64,000 bases of DNA from Planctomycetota bacterium (GTDB lineage Bacteria; Planctomycetota; UBA1135; GCA-002686595): positions 434,001-498,000 of the forward strand of contig JAEUHY010000015.1 in NCBI GenBank assembly GCA_016795325.1. The letters are read 5' to 3'. The position numbers and the translations under genes were made by a program. The notes beneath the pieces were generated by a model, which saw only the letters and a program-made list of their open reading frames with translations, was not told the origin of the DNA and made no database searches. This document shows, one piece after another, positions 63,255 through 64,000 of the stretch; the stretch's first letter is position 1, and each line of letters opens with the position of its first letter.

Positions 63255-64000
63255 TCAGTCGAAACTGGTGGCGAGCTCGATCGAAGTCGGGCCCACGCCC
63301 GCCAGGCTGCTTGCGATCACCTGCGGCGCGTCGCCGACGTCGCCCAGGTCCATGCGGGTCACGCTGTTGGCGCCGCGGTTCACGACGTACAGCTCCGCGC
63401 CCGAGGGCTCCACCACGAGGTCGACGGGCTGCGCGCCCGAACTGACCGAGGCGAAGCTCGTCAGCGTGCCGGTGAGTTCGTCGATGCGGCCGTACGCGAC
63501 GGCGCCGGCGCAGCTCACGAACACGCGGCGGTCGGTCGGGTGCAGGGCGATCGCGTTGGGCGCGCCGACGAGCGGCACGGCGCCGAGCGCGAGCAACTGC
63601 CCGTTCGCAGAAGCCACGTCGAACAGCGCCAGTTCGGAGCTGGCCCCGAGGGCGGCGAGCACGAAGCGACCGGTGGGGTCGTAGGTCGTGGCGACCGGCG
63701 CCGCGCCCAGCGCGAGCGGCGCTCCCACCTGGACCAGCGCGCCGGTGAAGGCGTTGATGCGCAGCACCCACAGCGTGCTGTCGCCCTCGTGCGCCACGGT
63801 GGCGAAGCGCCCGAGCGGGTCGATCGTGAGGGCCGAGGGCGCGGGGCCGACGGCGAAGTCGGTGCGCTGGCCGAGCGCGCCGGTGACTTGGTCGATCTGG
63901 AAGCTGCTGACCGATTCCGAGCCGCGGTTCAGCACGAACAGGAAGCGACCGGAGCCCTCGACCTGCGCTGCGATGGGCTCGTCCGCGCTGGGCGCCGCGC
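63255..64000 (-). CDS. YncE/lactonase-like beta-propeller protein (5' end outside window)
   Basis: The frame is open from the window edge to a TGA at 63257-63255. About 248 residues of the C-terminal part are visible. They show repeated beta-propeller blades of the YncE/lactonase type: GRFLFVLNRGSESVSSFQID, PSALTIDPLGRFATVAHEGD, VATTYDPTGRFVLAALGASS, PNAIALHPTDRRVFVSCAG and PVDLVVEPSGAELYVVNRGA. Each repeats the D-P-x-G-R-F turn. The start and any signal peptide lie beyond the window. An internal GTG at 63935 is not the start. The large lipoprotein at 35599-38799 has a similar propeller. Substrate or partner unknown. Confidence 0.82.
   Translation of the reverse strand, partial: AAPSADEPIAAQVEGSGRFLFVLNRGSESVSSFQIDQVTGALGQRTDFAVGPAPSALTIDPLGRFATVAHEGDSTLWVLRINAFTGALVQVGAPLALGAAPVATTYDPTGRFVLAALGASSELALFDVASANGQLLALGAVPLVGAPNAIALHPTDRRVFVSCAGAVAYGRIDELTGTLTSFASVSSGAQPVDLVVEPSGAELYVVNRGANSVTRMDLGDVGDAPQVIASSLAGVGPTSIELATSFD

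Overview
The window is a 64 kb piece of a high-GC bacterial chromosome made almost entirely of ordinary single-copy genes. There is no sign of phage, transposons, CRISPR or plasmid functions. A member of the Planctomycetota or a close relative is my inference. It rests on very high GC, many secreted or lipid-anchored proteins (beta-helix, beta-propeller, Ig-like), a Tat-exported Gfo/Idh/MocA oxidoreductase, a DUF1570-type HExxH protein, the glyoxylate pair aceBA, GatCAB, and UbiX/UbiA/UbiE-family quinone genes grouped as in futalosine-type menaquinone synthesis. Only a marker-gene tree would settle it.

Layout: 0-4.1 kb holds the end of a HEAT-like protein, tRNA-Thr(CGT), an OleA-like thiolase, a TPR lipoprotein and dinB. 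4.1-8.2 kb is a minus-strand run (MmyB-type regulator, membrane-redox fusion, small membrane protein, secreted metallopeptidase) with a divergent membrane gene and a perfect palindrome between. 8.3-10.9 kb is a three-gene operon led by a secreted oxidoreductase. 11-14.7 kb holds guaB, guaA and an FKBP/SlyD isomerase. 14.9-23.6 kb holds a beta-helix protein, the gatCAB operon, comF with an in-frame 15-bp tandem repeat, and panD. 24-31 kb codes for surface or secreted proteins, including a large subtilase. 31.3-34.8 kb is the ruvB-spoIID-tgt operon. 35-38.8 kb is a structured intergenic region and a 1066-residue lipoprotein. 39.2-43.4 kb is a tightly overlapping quinone operon (menG/ubiE, CPBP protease, ubiX, ubiA) followed by holA. 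43.5-53.5 kb holds mutL, an S9 peptidase, a repeat protein and an S46 peptidase. 53.5-64 kb holds rlmN, an EAL phosphodiesterase, nadA, a beta-helix/PA14-like protein, aceB-aceA and a truncated beta-propeller gene.

How the genes fit together: three secreted peptidases of different families (S8, S9, S46) and aceBA suggest growth on peptides and on acetate or fatty-acid-derived carbon. GatCAB implies tRNA-dependent amidation, and the quinone operon feeds respiration. Translational coupling is common (ATGA, GTGA or TGATG junctions in the gat, ruvB and quinone operons). Several genes have a TANNNT -10-like hexamer only 6-12 nt before the start codon and no Shine-Dalgarno sequence, suggesting leaderless or near-leaderless mRNAs.

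The best leads are the palindrome-linked MmyB regulator/redox-membrane locus, the (HGExA)12 repeat joined to ComF, the structured intergenic region at 35.0-35.3 kb, a C-terminal module shared by two otherwise unrelated secreted proteins, and the leaderless start pattern. Start sites, promoters and terminators were called by eye. No database search was possible.
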